Source: Seriola aureovittata (Eukaryota > Chordata > Actinopteri > Carangiformes > Carangidae). From it: DNA of 64,000 nucleotides. How positions within the stretch are numbered: position 1 is the stretch's first letter; each line of letters starts with the position of its first letter. This document shows, in pieces, positions 12,901-26,647 of the stretch. The notes below the pieces were generated by a model. The model did not search any database and was not told where the DNA came from. It saw only the letters and a list, made by a program, of their open reading frames with translations. The stretch lies in NCBI RefSeq assembly GCF_021018895.1, contig NC_079384.1:8240140-8304139 (forward strand), given 5' to 3'. The position numbers and the translations under genes were made by a program.

Positions 12901-15900
12901 TGGAGGGAGTACGTACCTACCTACAGTCAGACTTTAGTTACACTTGCACTGCAGTGGCGGCCTGGGGATGGGATGGAGAATGAGTGTTAATCACAGAAGG
13001 AGGAGGTTGTGTAGAGGGAAGACACAGAGGGACAGAGAGAGGAAAACTGCAAATATTCTGAGCAGACTGTTTACCAAGGAAATAATCATGTAACGCTGAA
13101 CAGACTGAACCAAAAGAATAGACTTAATCATTCTTGTATGTACTGTATGTATGTAGGAGGCAGAGAGCTACTTGACCTCTTGACTTCATGAGCGTGCGCT
13201 TGCTATGGATACACAGGAATTGCTGACGCTTCAGATGCTATTCTTAGCACGGCTACACACTGTATCATTCCTACATGGGATCAATTGCCTGTTAAAGATA
13301 TGGTTGATCTCCTGTTACCCATAATTAGATGTATTGATCTCTTCATGACCATTACTGAAGCCACAATGTGTCCATACAGTACATACTTTTGGGGAAACTA
13401 AATGACAGGAACTGTATCCTGCTTCCTCTTGTTACCTGCATGTAGGTCATACAGACATATATGCATCAGCTGTCATCATTAAAGCGTGATCCCATTCAAT
13501 ATTTTGTATACTTGTCATACTTTAACATAAATATTTATCATATGCGCATACATACATGCTGTACATATATACATATCATGTATTATTCCTATTGCAAGGT
13601 AAAAATCTGGCTCAGACAAAAGAATATCTGCAGAGTGTTGAGATGAGGCAACACAGTAACAAACACAGTGGTACTGCTACACACGTTACAACATGCATGA
13701 CAATGTAGAAGACGATTTACAGATGACTTCCGACTAAAAGAGAACAATGACATACAGGAGGACACTGACAAGTGTTACCACATAAAACACATTTTCACAC
13801 AAATTATTATTTTACACAAGGAAGCTTTTAAGAGTTAAATTTAGAGTCGGTATATTGTACTGAGCCTCTGACTGTAATGTAAAAATTGTCTACAGCAGAA
13901 ATTAGTAGTGATGAATAATTTTGCGGATGCCTTGTGGATATTAGAAAACTTCTGGTCTTAGAAAATAATTCCACCAACAATCTATTCTGATAAATATCAT
14001 CATTATGAATAATAAACGATAGGGTAAATAAGGGTGTGATGAAATGTGGCTGAAGAGCGAATGCGCCCTGCTAAATATAACAGCTTGTTTATGAATAGAT
14101 TTATGCATATTCTGTTTAATGTATGATATTTGTTAAGCCTCAACATTGTATTAAATTGCGATGCAGAAATTCTGCCGGTTTAAAAGTGATGGGTGTTGAA
14201 AAATAAAAGATATTATCTTTATTCTTAGGTCAAATATACATTAAAATTTTTCATTTGTTAGTAATGAATAATGAGGTTTTTTTTTTCCAAAAAAGTCCTT
14301 GAGAATGTCCTGAACCAGTGAGATTTGTGCCATTTTTATGTTAATTTCACCGTTTTGTTAGAAATGTCCTTTATCGGTCCAATTCTCAGAGGACAAATAG
14401 CTGGTGATGGTAAAACTTATAGGAGAACACAGGAAGAACACAGAGAAGTCAAATCACCAAACACAAAACACAGTTGTACAAAACTCAAAAACATCGAGAA
14501 AAAAAACAAACAAAAACAGATCATATGCAACAGCAAAATATAATAATCAAAAATAAATATAACTTAATCCTATGGACATAATACACCACGATATACTTAA
14601 TGAAAGATGTACACACCATGTTAGAAACAAAGGACACAAATAAGCACAAGAAAGACCCCAAGAAACACAAAGAAAAATAAAACAATTGTACAGGTACAGT
14701 GAGGAACTGAGAGAGAGGAGAGGGGCAGAGACAGAGGAAGAAAGACAGAACCCAACGAGACAGATCCTTGAAGAAGGTCTAGAGGAGTGATTGGGAGTGG
14801 GCAATCAAAGGGGTGATTGACCGTTTGACCTTAGTGAGCCATGCATATTGCATTGGGTGCGTAAAGAAGTCAAATGGCCAACAATCAAAGAGAAGAAACG
14901 GAAAAGCTAATAAAAGAAGTCGGCAAATACATCTTATGCGTGTATCTACGAAAGAAATCACAACTGAAGCACACAAGAATGAGTTTCGGACAGCACGAGA
15001 ATCCCTCTTTAAAGGCAAGAAGGAGAACGCTTGCCATCAGCGGAGAACAGGGACATTAACTAACAGGAATCAAGTATTTTCCTTTTTCATTTGTTTTCAA
15101 TTTTTGCTAATTTGGAGATATTCAGAACTGTTTGTCTTCACGTAAATGGCAGATTTTTTTAACCATATACAAAACTTTCTATATGTAGCCAACTGTTTAT
15201 TTACACATGCACTGGGTGAAAGGTGGGGAACAGTGAGGACAGGTCATTTGTCTATCACAGGGCTGTATACACATGTTCCTCTTTACAAAACACTAGAGAA
15301 TCAGGCTCTGGAGATTTACTGTAGCCACCCAGTACAATCTCTATTCCCAGTGCACAAGGTTCGACATATTAATACAGACTGACAAAGGAGCAAGGGCCGT
15401 TATAGATGCCCAACCTAAACTTTCCTGCAAGAAACCAAACCCTGAAGCAGCTTCCTAGTGACTCCAGCACTTATTTTCTTCAATAAACTCCTGATTTACT
15501 TTAAAGAGGGATTTTTGTAGCATTTAAATTGCAGTTTATACATAAGAACCATTGAAACTGAAGCAATGGCAGCGACCTGTAAGTGAAAGGCTTGGACAGC
15601 TCAAGGCTTGCTTACCTTAGACAGCATGTAGCCTCTTTTCAATCAAATCTGTCACAGTGTTTTGTCTGTCTGTCTGTCTGTCTGTCTGGTCGGTTAAGTG
15701 TGTAAGTGTTTCAGTCACAGAGTGCAGCTTTGGATTTCTATCCAGGTCTCCACAGAGGAAATACAAAAGGTCCTGAACTTTGGACTACACTAGGCACTGA
15801 AAGCACAGTTACAGGGTCTAGGGAATAGTATTTCAGATCCATTACACGCTCACAGCACAGTATTTTGTAAATCAGCATTGAAATAACTGGTTTAAAAGTC

Positions 15901-18900
15901 AAGAGGCTTTGTTTACAAAGCTGAGGTAGGACATTGAGTGATAATAGTTTTAAATCGTTTGCTTGTTTCCAGCGTGGCATGTCTCAAGAGGTACTATCCC
16001 TTGACCTCGACGGCTCCCCTGACCCCAGTGACCTTGGGCCTTGGAAAGATGATTGTCATACTGCAATCAGCGTCACAACTGTGTGAAGCTATCAAGGCCG
16101 GCCAAATGATTTCACATGAAATAAGGCATACGTACATGTAAGTATGCACATCTTTGAGCCTGAAATGTGTTGTAGCATAGAAGAAAGTGCCACTGAAGGT
16201 GCTATTCCTGAAGAGTTGGTCACTTTAACCTGTGCATGAGTACATGTACATATTATATATACTGTAGGAATGTAGGTAGACTGTGTTTTTGGGGGGTTTT
16301 TTTAGGGAAAAAAAAGTTTCTGGGTTGCAGTGTAGGCTTTTGTTTACCAAGGTTGAGGTCCGCAGGGGAGGGAGCGACACGAATAAACACAGAAGGGAAA
16401 AAAAACAAAATTAAGCCACACACGACAACACAAACACAACACTCAGACGGCATTGAGAGGACAGAGACACAGTGTATAACATGTAAGAATGAAAAAGCCC
16501 ACATACACACGCGTGATATGACACAACCTGAAGAGAGAGACAACAACAACACAGAGGCACATCAGACAACAACGTTGACCCACTGTTCCCGTTCAGTCTT
16601 CTTTAGTGTGTGTTTTATTAGTTATTGACACAGGACACGACAACTGGGTTATTTTCGCTCGAGCTGCCGGGTGTTATTTGCACATGTGGACGTCCACACG
16701 CGCTCGCTCTTGCACTCATGACTCTAATGCAAGTTTGAAGCTCTCACACAGACACAAACATACACAAACATACACATATTAGTGCACACTACTCATTGTG
16801 GATGTATATCACAGAGCAATCCCATTTTCTTTCCAAAAAATCTTTTTTTTTTTTCTTTTTTTACATCTTGTACATTGTTTATTGAGATTGTCGCTGAGTT
16901 CACAAAATTATAATGAAGCAAATTTGTATGCAGGTAGGATACTGGGCTGAGGTTAAGTGTTGTTGGATAAAATACCTCACAAATAAGATAATGAGCCTTA
17001 AAATGCCATTTGCCACCCAAACCTTAATATTCAGATTTAAGCTCTATCTAACCTTAGCTCAGCAGCTGGCGTCAATCTTTTAATGTAATATTCAAAATTG
17101 ACAGCACACTCTCAGGCACAGAGAAGACTCTTCACAGGTGACACTTCAAACTCCATTGAACATGTAGACACAACACTGTGGAAATGGTGGTGTGTATCTG
17201 TCATTTGAAGTCATGCATAGTGTGTGTGCCTGTGTGTGTGTTTAAGTGGGTGCTGTGCTGGTGTAGTGTAATTTGTGCAACTGCAAAACATGCTATGTCA
17301 TGGAGAGCCAGATCAGAATTACTGGATGTTTTCGGCCAAAAGTTGACTAAGCTACGGGCTTCGTTATTGTTTTTTAACTTTTGTCAGTGTTACCTCTGGT
17401 CTATGGTTTGATCCAGGAGGAGGTGGAGTTTGCATTGAGGTCCTGCTGTAACAGAGACCCTTCCATCTTATACCAATCCTCAGTCAGAGGGGAGTCTGGG
17501 CTGGGTGCCAGGGCTGCTGCCTCTAGTTTGTTGTCAACAGGGGGTGTTGAAAGTTTGGAAGGAGTGTGAGGGAGTGTTTAGGTGCAGGTTGGCGACAGTG
17601 GTGGTGGTTAGATTGCAGCAGTAAATGAATCAAGGTGTCAGGTTTTCATGAGCACAAAGAAAACGCATATGGGATTAAAAAAAAAAAAGGCATCAGGGGT
17701 TACAATGTTGCACATAAGGAAAAGAAGGTGGGAAATGAGGGCATGGGTTTGAAGATGGGGCAGAGGGGAAAGGGAGCCGGGGGGGGGGGGGGGGGGGGGG
17801 GGTGCAGGTTAGAGGGGGAGTGGTGGGTGGGGGAGTCATTACAGAGGGTGGGAGAGAGGGCAGGGCGGCAAGCCAAAAGAAAAGGAAGACGTGAGGCAGG
17901 AGAGAGAGAGAAACAGAGAGGGAGAAACAGAAGTGACGAGAAGTAAATTAATGCATGGTCAACTGTCTGAGTCCAGAAGACAGAGAAAGACTGAGATCGT
18001 TCATGAGCATGAATGAATGTGACATCATGGGATACACGACAAACTTCGGAGACACCATGAAAAAAATGGAAGACATGACTGAGGGAGTGAGGAGAGAAAG
18101 AAAAAGAAGAGAGGTAGAGGGACAGAAAATCTTGTCTGACACAAGAAATAAAATATAATACCAAGCGGTGATGGAAATACAGACAACATGAATGTGAAGA
18201 GGTGGAAACAAACAGAGCAGAGCAAAAGAGCTGAGTGTATGTGCGTGTGTTGTATGACTGTATATGTGTGTACGTTTTCCTGCTTGCTGTGACCGGAGCC
18301 TTCTATCGGTAGCTGAGGCTTCCAAAAGTCATGTTCATGTAAGCTCTCCCGTCCAAACCATCTTTCCTGAGTGTTTGAATCTGATCGTATGTACATGCAG
18401 TAACCTGTGTGTGCTTATCTGCACCGGATGCACACCGGACATAAATAGCATACATGCTTACAGTATGTTGTGCCTGGCATCTTGCTGTGTGGATCTTTTT
18501 ACAGAAGATGTGCATGTTTATGTGTCTGTCTCCTGGTGTGAAACGTACCTTTCCGCACATTCCCATCTGTGGCACGGAATTCCCTGGTGTTGAGCAGGAA
18601 GCAGGCGCGGTCCTGCTGGTAGCGTTCCCGGGTAGGCCCACGCCCAATAGGGCTCCTCTCGTCTGGGCTCAGCACCTGGTCGATGGTGGGGCAGTCCTCA
18701 TTAGCCAGGGCGGCCGAGGCTGCATCACCGTTCTGCTTGGAATCTAGAGGAAAGGGAGAGCGGTGGGGGTGGGGCGACATAGAGGGGAAAATACTGTTTC
18801 ACACACATGCTGAAGATAAATTTCTATTACTTTTTTTCATTGATCAAGTCTGACAAAATAAAGCAATGCATTTTGTATTGCAGACTGACATCATGAGGTC

Positions 18901-21900
18901 TGGTAATAGTCAAAGAGCTGTAACAACAAGTAGGGTTATTGCAGATATTTCAAAATATTTAAATTTTGTTTAAGTTTTGTTACACAGTGCCGTAGGGTCA
19001 CTATAATTAAACAAGTGCTAAAACAATTCGTCATTTAAAATTTAACTTTTGTTTTTCATATACATTTATTAGCACTGAATATTGATATTTTGGATGTTTC
19101 TTGCTGTTAATCAGCCAAAAATCTTGTGAAGGGCATTTGCATTATTCTTTTTTTACATTTTATCAACCAAATAATTAATCAAAAGTAATCATTACATTTG
19201 TATATGACAGAGGATGACCCTGTAAAACTGTCAAAGATGTTGAATGGTCACAATTGTTCAGTTATGATCGGGGATGACTATTTCAGACAATACACACACA
19301 GAGAGACATTAAGTTAAAATACAGTACAATATGCTGTTGTTTGTTGTGTTGGAGCTTGTGATGATGATACTGCAAAACAGTCTTGGAGACAATTTTGACT
19401 AATAAAACTTCCTGCTAAAAAAAATAAATAAATCTACTAACAACCTACGAGAAACCTTTGCAGACTGGAAGACAGCCAAGCAGACAGGATGTAGTAAAAG
19501 CACTGATAAAACCAATATTTTCTGTCTGATGACTCAGGCAGTAAAGTAATGCATTAAAGGTGCATTATTGCTGCGTATGACCGAAGCATGTAAAGGGCAA
19601 ACAAAGAGCCAATTTACCTCCCCTCCTGATTTTACTGCTAATGCCAGAGAGAAATATCCGCAGTCAGCCCAAATTGAGATGCATTAAGCTGTTTTAATAG
19701 ATAATTGAGTTCATTCTACTTCTACAGTGTTTGTTCTTCACTGACAGATGGGTGCCTTAAGGCGACCGTGGACCAACCAGTTGATCATAAATTACACATC
19801 AGTTCTGATGGGCCAGTGATTTCTTCAGGGTGGATCCAGAATCAACTATGCATCACTTCCTGATAGTACTCGCATTTCTCTCTCTTTGGCACTCTAATCC
19901 TCCACTGGACCTCTGAAAACATCAGCATGCATGCCTAAAACTGCCATCAGTAAACCGTAAGTAAGTAAATTTCCCAGAAGCCTGTTAGTCAATTTTTACC
20001 CAATTTACTTTGAGTGTAAAAATGTGAGCTATGAAAAATTAAATCTCTCACCTCTGTTAATCTCTATAATTTCTTCTTGGGCGAGAGGACAGTCACCCCC
20101 TATGCCTCCAGAACCCATCACTCCACCTAGGACATTTCCCAAGATCCTTTGAGGTGAGGCAGTAGCCATGGCCAGGGCATCTGGCTTGCAGTAGTTGGGG
20201 GATCCTGGTTGGGGTGCTCGAGGGATATGTTTGTTCTTCTTTTTGGGCAGCTTTTGTTTGGCCATGGCCAGAGAGTAGTACATGCCGAAGTTGTTGACAA
20301 TGACAGGCACAGGCATAGCAATGGTCAGCACACCAGCCAAGGCACAGAGCGCACCCACCAGCATCCCAGACCACGTCTCCGGATACATATCTCCATAGCC
20401 CAGCGTGGTCATGGTCACAACGGCCCACCAAAATCCAATGGGGATGTTCTTGAAGTTGGTGTGGGCGCTGGCTGTTGGGTCATCCGGGTCTGCGCCAATT
20501 CGTTCAGCATAGTAGATCATAGTGGCAAAGATGAGGACACCAAGGGCCAAGAAGATGATCAGCAGGAGGAATTCATTGGTGCTGGCACGAAGGGTGTGGC
20601 CAAGGACACGGAGACCCACAAAGTGGCGAGTGAGCTTGAAGATTCGGAGGATACGGACGAATCGGACGACACGGAGGAAGCCCAGGACATCCTTGGCAGC
20701 TTTGGAGGACAGGCCACTCAGGCCCACCTCCAGATAGAAGGGCAGGATGGCGACAAAGTCGATGATGTTGAGGGTGCTTTTGAAGAACTCAAGCTTATCT
20801 GGGCAGAAGGTGACTCGCAGCAGGACCTCGATGGTGAACCAGATGACACACACACCCTCCACGTATGTCAACCAGCTGTCAGTCACCACCTCGTATACAA
20901 TCTCCTCACGGGTGAAGTTGCCCACCGTGACGTTCTCTGTCTTGTTGATGATGGTGTTGAAGGCCTCATGCGTCTCCATGCAGAAAGTGGAGATGGAGAT
21001 GAGGATGAAGAATAGGGAGCCAAATGCCACATACTAGAAGAAAAGGAAGAAACCAGCAAACAGAAAAAAAAGACAGGAAGAGAAAGGAGAAAAAGAAAGT
21101 GAGAGAAGGAGGAAGAGTCAGGTGCAAATCAAGAAAGTTCAGCAGGGCAAAATAACATAAAAAAGCATAAAGAAAAACTATCGCTTTAGTGCAGTTTGAA
21201 ACCTCAAGCCAACAGCAAAGGGAAACAACAGGTGTATGTGCGACCCTTGTTCTGTCACACCCAACCCAAATACACATAAGTGATACTTAAGCCAAATACA
21301 CAAACCTTGTGTGCGTGTAAAAATTATTTTTCAAAATAAAAAAAGAAGCAAAGATTTGTTTTGTAACAGCACAGCAGGCAAGTGGACCTTCCCTGAGGAG
21401 GACCTTGGCACAATTTGACCCATAGTGACCGAAGTCCAAGGACAATCAGACTCATTAGGCCTAACCAAATTACATCTGACAGTCATAAATGATTGTGATG
21501 AACAATGAAGGTGTAAAAATAGATGTGCTGTCAGTATCATGTCATATCATGTGCCATCAGGAAAATGATAACTTACTGTGATTATAAGTTAATCAAATTA
21601 TTAATAGCGCTATCAGTTCAATATCAAACTCCCCTTTTAAAAAGGAGCTAATATGTATATGTTTGCTTTATTTTTTCTCTCACAATTATTATATACTAAG
21701 ATTAAATTGCCCAAGAACATCAGAGGAGACCTGGACCTGAAACCAGGTCCGCCTAGACCCAAAACCCCGAGGGCCCTGCCTCAGATTGACACACCTCTTA
21801 AGACATCATTTACATGAAATCGGGGGAAAAGTGCAGAAGAAACAGAGAGCAAAATCACAGTGCATTAATGTAACACTCAATCCAAAAAAAAAGAAGAGGG

Positions 21901-24900
21901 TAGAAAAGTAATAGAAAAACACCACTAAGTTGCGATACTCTGCTAGAGAGGACACAGGATGGGATGGAGGGATGAGAAAGACAAGAAGCTGTAAGGATAA
22001 GATAGATAAATAACTGCATACCATCTGTATACCACAGTCCAGTAAACAAGTGAGAAGTCCCACAGCTCAGCGGGTGTTCTGTGTTCAAAGTGTCAAAGCG
22101 TGAGTTTAGAGGTGCAACTGTCAAAGTTGAACTGCGGTTTTCTAGTAAACAGACATTTGTTTACGGATATACGATATGATGTAAGACCCTGCAAACTTAT
22201 GTTAGTTTCTTTGGAATCTTTGTATTTAATATTTCAAGAAGCTACAGCGTTTACACCACGTTCATATATTCTCACATGCAGATTCAACTTACATCCTCAG
22301 GTAACATCAGCCTTTCCTGCTTCATCACACATTTAGACCAGTTGATATGAAAGCTCAAATTAAGAATTAAATTAAATTTTCTTTTTTTTTTCTGCTGTTG
22401 TTCTACCTGCTCCCTGGCACTTCGGTAGGGCAAAAGATGTCTGGCACTTTTAAATAATTAATGTTTTTCAAGTCTTAGAAACAAAGTTATGGATTAGGCC
22501 ATAAACGTAAGGCTGTATAATACGGCTTAACTGCCACAAATACACGGTGTATATCTGCCTCCTAGTTGGATGCATCTGAGTTATCTGTTCCTAAACATCA
22601 GTGAGGAAGCTACCGCGTTATCTTGGTGTTTACCTGAAACACATAAACTGTTTGGTTGAAGCCGTCTTCGCTGAATTACCGTTGTTATTGTGACCAAGAA
22701 AGACAAGTAATAGTAAAGTCCCAGTTTCCATTGGCATATGCCCTCTGTCCCCTTATCCACCTCTTTATACAAGTTATACTACAATGTCTTGCAGCTCCAT
22801 GTCTGCTTGTTCACTTCCAAATCTTTGTCCTCGGGGGAAAATTTCCTGGACAAAAAAAACAAAAAAAATAAGTGAAGTCATAACCCTGCCACACCACACT
22901 GTCCCACCACAGAGATCTCTGTTGTTTTCCAGAGTTTATTCTTCAGGTTTGCTCTTTTTTTCTCTTATTTTATTTTTTATTATCACTCAAAGGCAGTTTT
23001 CTTAACACTGGCCGCCTGTGTGTGCTCTGCAGGCTCAGTGTCTATATGTACCCAAGCTTATTATTCTACTATAGCACATTCAATTGTCACTGAATCAATT
23101 GCAGTAGCGTGATAACACCAGTGTGTGCGTGGCTACTGCACAATCTTTCCCCGTTGCGGTCCATTCCTACAAGCCCTGCAGTGTATTTATAGATGCTGTG
23201 TACTTTGTGCTTTATCAAATAAATAATAAAACACAGACATGGCCTGAAGAGCAAAAGAGAAAGGTAATTCATACTTGAGTGGAGTCCATATATATAAGAA
23301 GCCTGAGTGCCCTCAGTGTATTGTGCGTGTCACCGTGTATTTTCGACATTATGCACTTATGTAATATCAAGAGCAACATACTTATATGAGGAAGCCTTAT
23401 AACTAAGCAAACGGAGGGAACCGGTTTCAGTTATTTTTCTTGAAAGGTCTCGCTTCTCCCTCTTTGGATTGAAAGGCGGAGAGCCTAAGCCTACACGCAT
23501 TTGCCTCCATGACAGAATCAGACTAAGCAGAAGACTTAAGACTCTGACCCACGGTATTTATGGAGGAGATTAGCTGACAAGCATTTAGCCACAGAAGTGA
23601 TCTTCCAGGAAAGTCAGCCATGACTGTCCATTCTGTAGTTTTCGATTGCTATATTGGGATTGGGATTTGTATGTGAATTAGCATAATGGTTGTTGGCTGG
23701 TAATTGAAGTAGGTTATGCTGTGTTGCTCTACAGAAGCAGCGTAAGGAAACATCATTTAAAGTGGAGATATATTTCTGTTGAGAACATCTCTTTATATTC
23801 TAAATAGTTTTGCAATGTATGCATCGGGTTTGTTCGGAGTTTTCTAATTTTCTATCTTGTTATCCTCACAAGCCTTCACCCTCCCACCACCCCCCTCTCT
23901 GGTCTTTTCTCCTCCCCCTCTACTCCTTCTCTATTCTCTCCTTCTCCCCCTTCCTTCTCCATCTCTTTCCCCTACCTCTTTTCTCCTCTATGTTTCTCGC
24001 TAGTCGATGTCTGACCTACTTTCTCAGATTGCTGCAGTGCTCTCCCCCTCTGTATCGTGAAAACACACTCTCACACACATACACACACACACACTAAGGT
24101 TCTCAGTCACCCTCCTACCTCCACCCCCCCCACCCCCCCATACCAGCCCCCCAGTCCCGGGGAAGCAGGATAGCACCAGCAGGACCTGCTCAGGATGTTT
24201 CCTCATTGGCTGAGCACCAGAATCCCTTCACATGTACAAATCAGGGCAACGAGGAGAGTTTTGCCTTGAGGTGTTATGCTCTTATTTTTTATGTTCCTGT
24301 TGCCATTATTCCTTGTGAGGATGTTAATGATGTGAGTAATATAATAACCAGGAGCACTGGTAGAAGATCTGAGTTTTAGCATGCTGCAGTGCTTCCAGAG
24401 CTGAAGAAGAGTATCATTACACATGTACAAAGGAACTCATATACAAGAGAGTGCAAACTGAAAATAGTGGCAAAACTGCAGTTACATATCTTTTATGTAG
24501 GCTACACAGGTGGAGACACAGGAGGGGGTGGACAGGTGGGAGGCAGACCAGACGATGTGGATCCATGCGTAGAGAGGCACAAAGGAAAAAGAGTTGAAGC
24601 GGTCCAGGAGAAAGGACAGAGCGCTATTGAAGTGAGAGAAGCTGAAGACTGCATGCCAGAGCACTAAGCATAATTCAAACACTGACAGAGGAACGGACCC
24701 CGAGCTAAGATCTGCTAAGCTAAGCTCAGGTAGCTCATCATTCTGTTGATCTCGACATGATGTGACCGTGTCATGACAAGAGAACTTCTAAAAAGAAGTG
24801 ATAGTGAGAGGAGGAGTGCGAAGACAAAGAAAGAGAAGGAACGCTATCAGGACATTGAAGGGCTAATAGTAAATGACAGGCATTCGCCATAACAGCAAAT

Positions 24901-26316
24901 TCTGTCAAGCAGAGGGACAGAGGGAGTTCTGTGGGTGCTTTTACTACACGTCAGTGCAGAAAGAAATCTAAAACTATTAGAACCTTAATCTCCACAGTAC
25001 GTCAACATGAATGGATCTGACTAAAAGCGGCGTTAGTCAAGATGTACGATAATGTACAAAACCACCAATCTGATGACAAACACAGAGGCTGCAGCAAAGA
25101 CGTCCTCATCTCAAGATGTTCAACATGATCTCATTAAAAAATACATACATTACTCTGCTAAATTTGGCTGTTGACCAGTTAGTGCACTGCCAAAATAATA
25201 AGCCTAAAAGCCAATGCTGTTCATGCTGAGCTGATACTATCAGAACACCATATATTGAATGCTGTGAAATCAGCGTTCATGTTTGACCAGATCATGATGC
25301 TCATCATTCACTGAAGATACACTTTGGAACAATAACTGATCGGTTTAAACTAGGATGTCCCACGCACACATCCAAACCTTTTGTTTATTGCTGCAAGAAA
25401 ATACTTTGGAAGTCTCTGCGACAGAGACACCTCCAAATAACAGACAAACATAAATCAGGTTTTGGTATAAGCTCAAAATGAAAATATATGGACAAAGTAA
25501 AGATCTCACCCACAGTGTTGATCAGCTTTTATCTAGATCATTGTGTAATTGTGTTATTTAAATAAATTTAAATAAATTTCTATTTAACAATGAGCCCTGA
25601 ACTACATTTTTTTTACACCACTGTATTAATATACATCCACACAGAAAGACTTTCTAAGCATTATGTCTTTCTTGTCTCTGTACAAATACAGCGAGGGCAC
25701 CAGAGATTTGTAATGCAACCACAAAGCCTCTCCTGATTTCCAGATTCGCCCTCTTTCTCTAAATCAAACTTTGGCGTCGGGTGCTTTTACTGGTGGGAAA
25801 TCTTAGACACACAGGAAATAACACGTCTGTGTTTCAATCTGAAACCCTGAGAATGAAATACAGAATATCCTCAACTTCGGCAAGGAGAAGCAATGACAGC
25901 TGAACTTTTCATTCTGTGAGAGACAAAAATACATTCAGGTCTGAGGGCACAAATTAGCAATGATAACATGCTAATTGCAGCTTTAACCTATAGGATGTGC
26001 TGCAATGAATTCGACCGCGCTATAACTAAAAGCCACGACACAATATTAGTGAAACAAGGGTTCGTGGCTTGTGTAATTAAATCAAACAGTATTTGCAGAT
26101 GGCCCAGCACAGTGGATTACACTGTAGATCTGAACATCAAATCAATATTGATCAATCCATCACAAGGTGTGTGTGAAGAAAGATGGAGAAGCACTCCCAC
26201 TGCTTCAACAGTAATAAACTGTACTTAAAGCTACTCATCAAATCTGTGTGTGTGTACTGTATGCGCCCATGTGTACATGTGTTGGCGTAAGTGCCTGGCA
26301 CAAGTGCGTGTGTGCA

Positions 26317-26383
<67 letters not shown>

Positions 26384-26616
26384 ACATGACTCACCACGTA
26401 AGAGAGACAAACAGCCTATGGGCACATGAGGTGTGTGCACACACTTGCTGATCACAGATAGTGAGTGGTAGCTACATGAGCACTGCATTGAGGTGATGGA
26501 GAGGGATGAGCGGAGAGACAGAGGGAAAGAAAGAGGTGGAGGAAGATGATAAAAGGAGGAGCAGCAATCTTTCACGTCACACTTATTTATCTCCTCAGGC
26601 ACTTTGTCTCTGCCCC

Positions 26617-26647
<31 letters not shown>

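Larger units (their letters stand above)
9944..18548. other. kcnc3: kcnc3 intron 3 (8.6 kb)
   Basis: Runs from the GTACGT donor of exon 3 to the TTTAAAG acceptor of exon 4 on the minus strand. It holds imperfect AGAC-type repeats (about 10227-10280), a GTCT tetranucleotide run (about 15661-15688), a purine-rich block with a 24-G tract (17630-17940), and a pair of plus-strand splice-like sites at 10850 and 10922. No other coding exon was recognised. Confidence 0.75.

Noticed and set aside
20209..21015. A 268-codon plus-strand open frame
   Set aside because: It is exactly antisense to kcnc3 exon 2, rich in Asp, Glu and Gly as expected from the complement of a conserved coding exon, and has no family motif.
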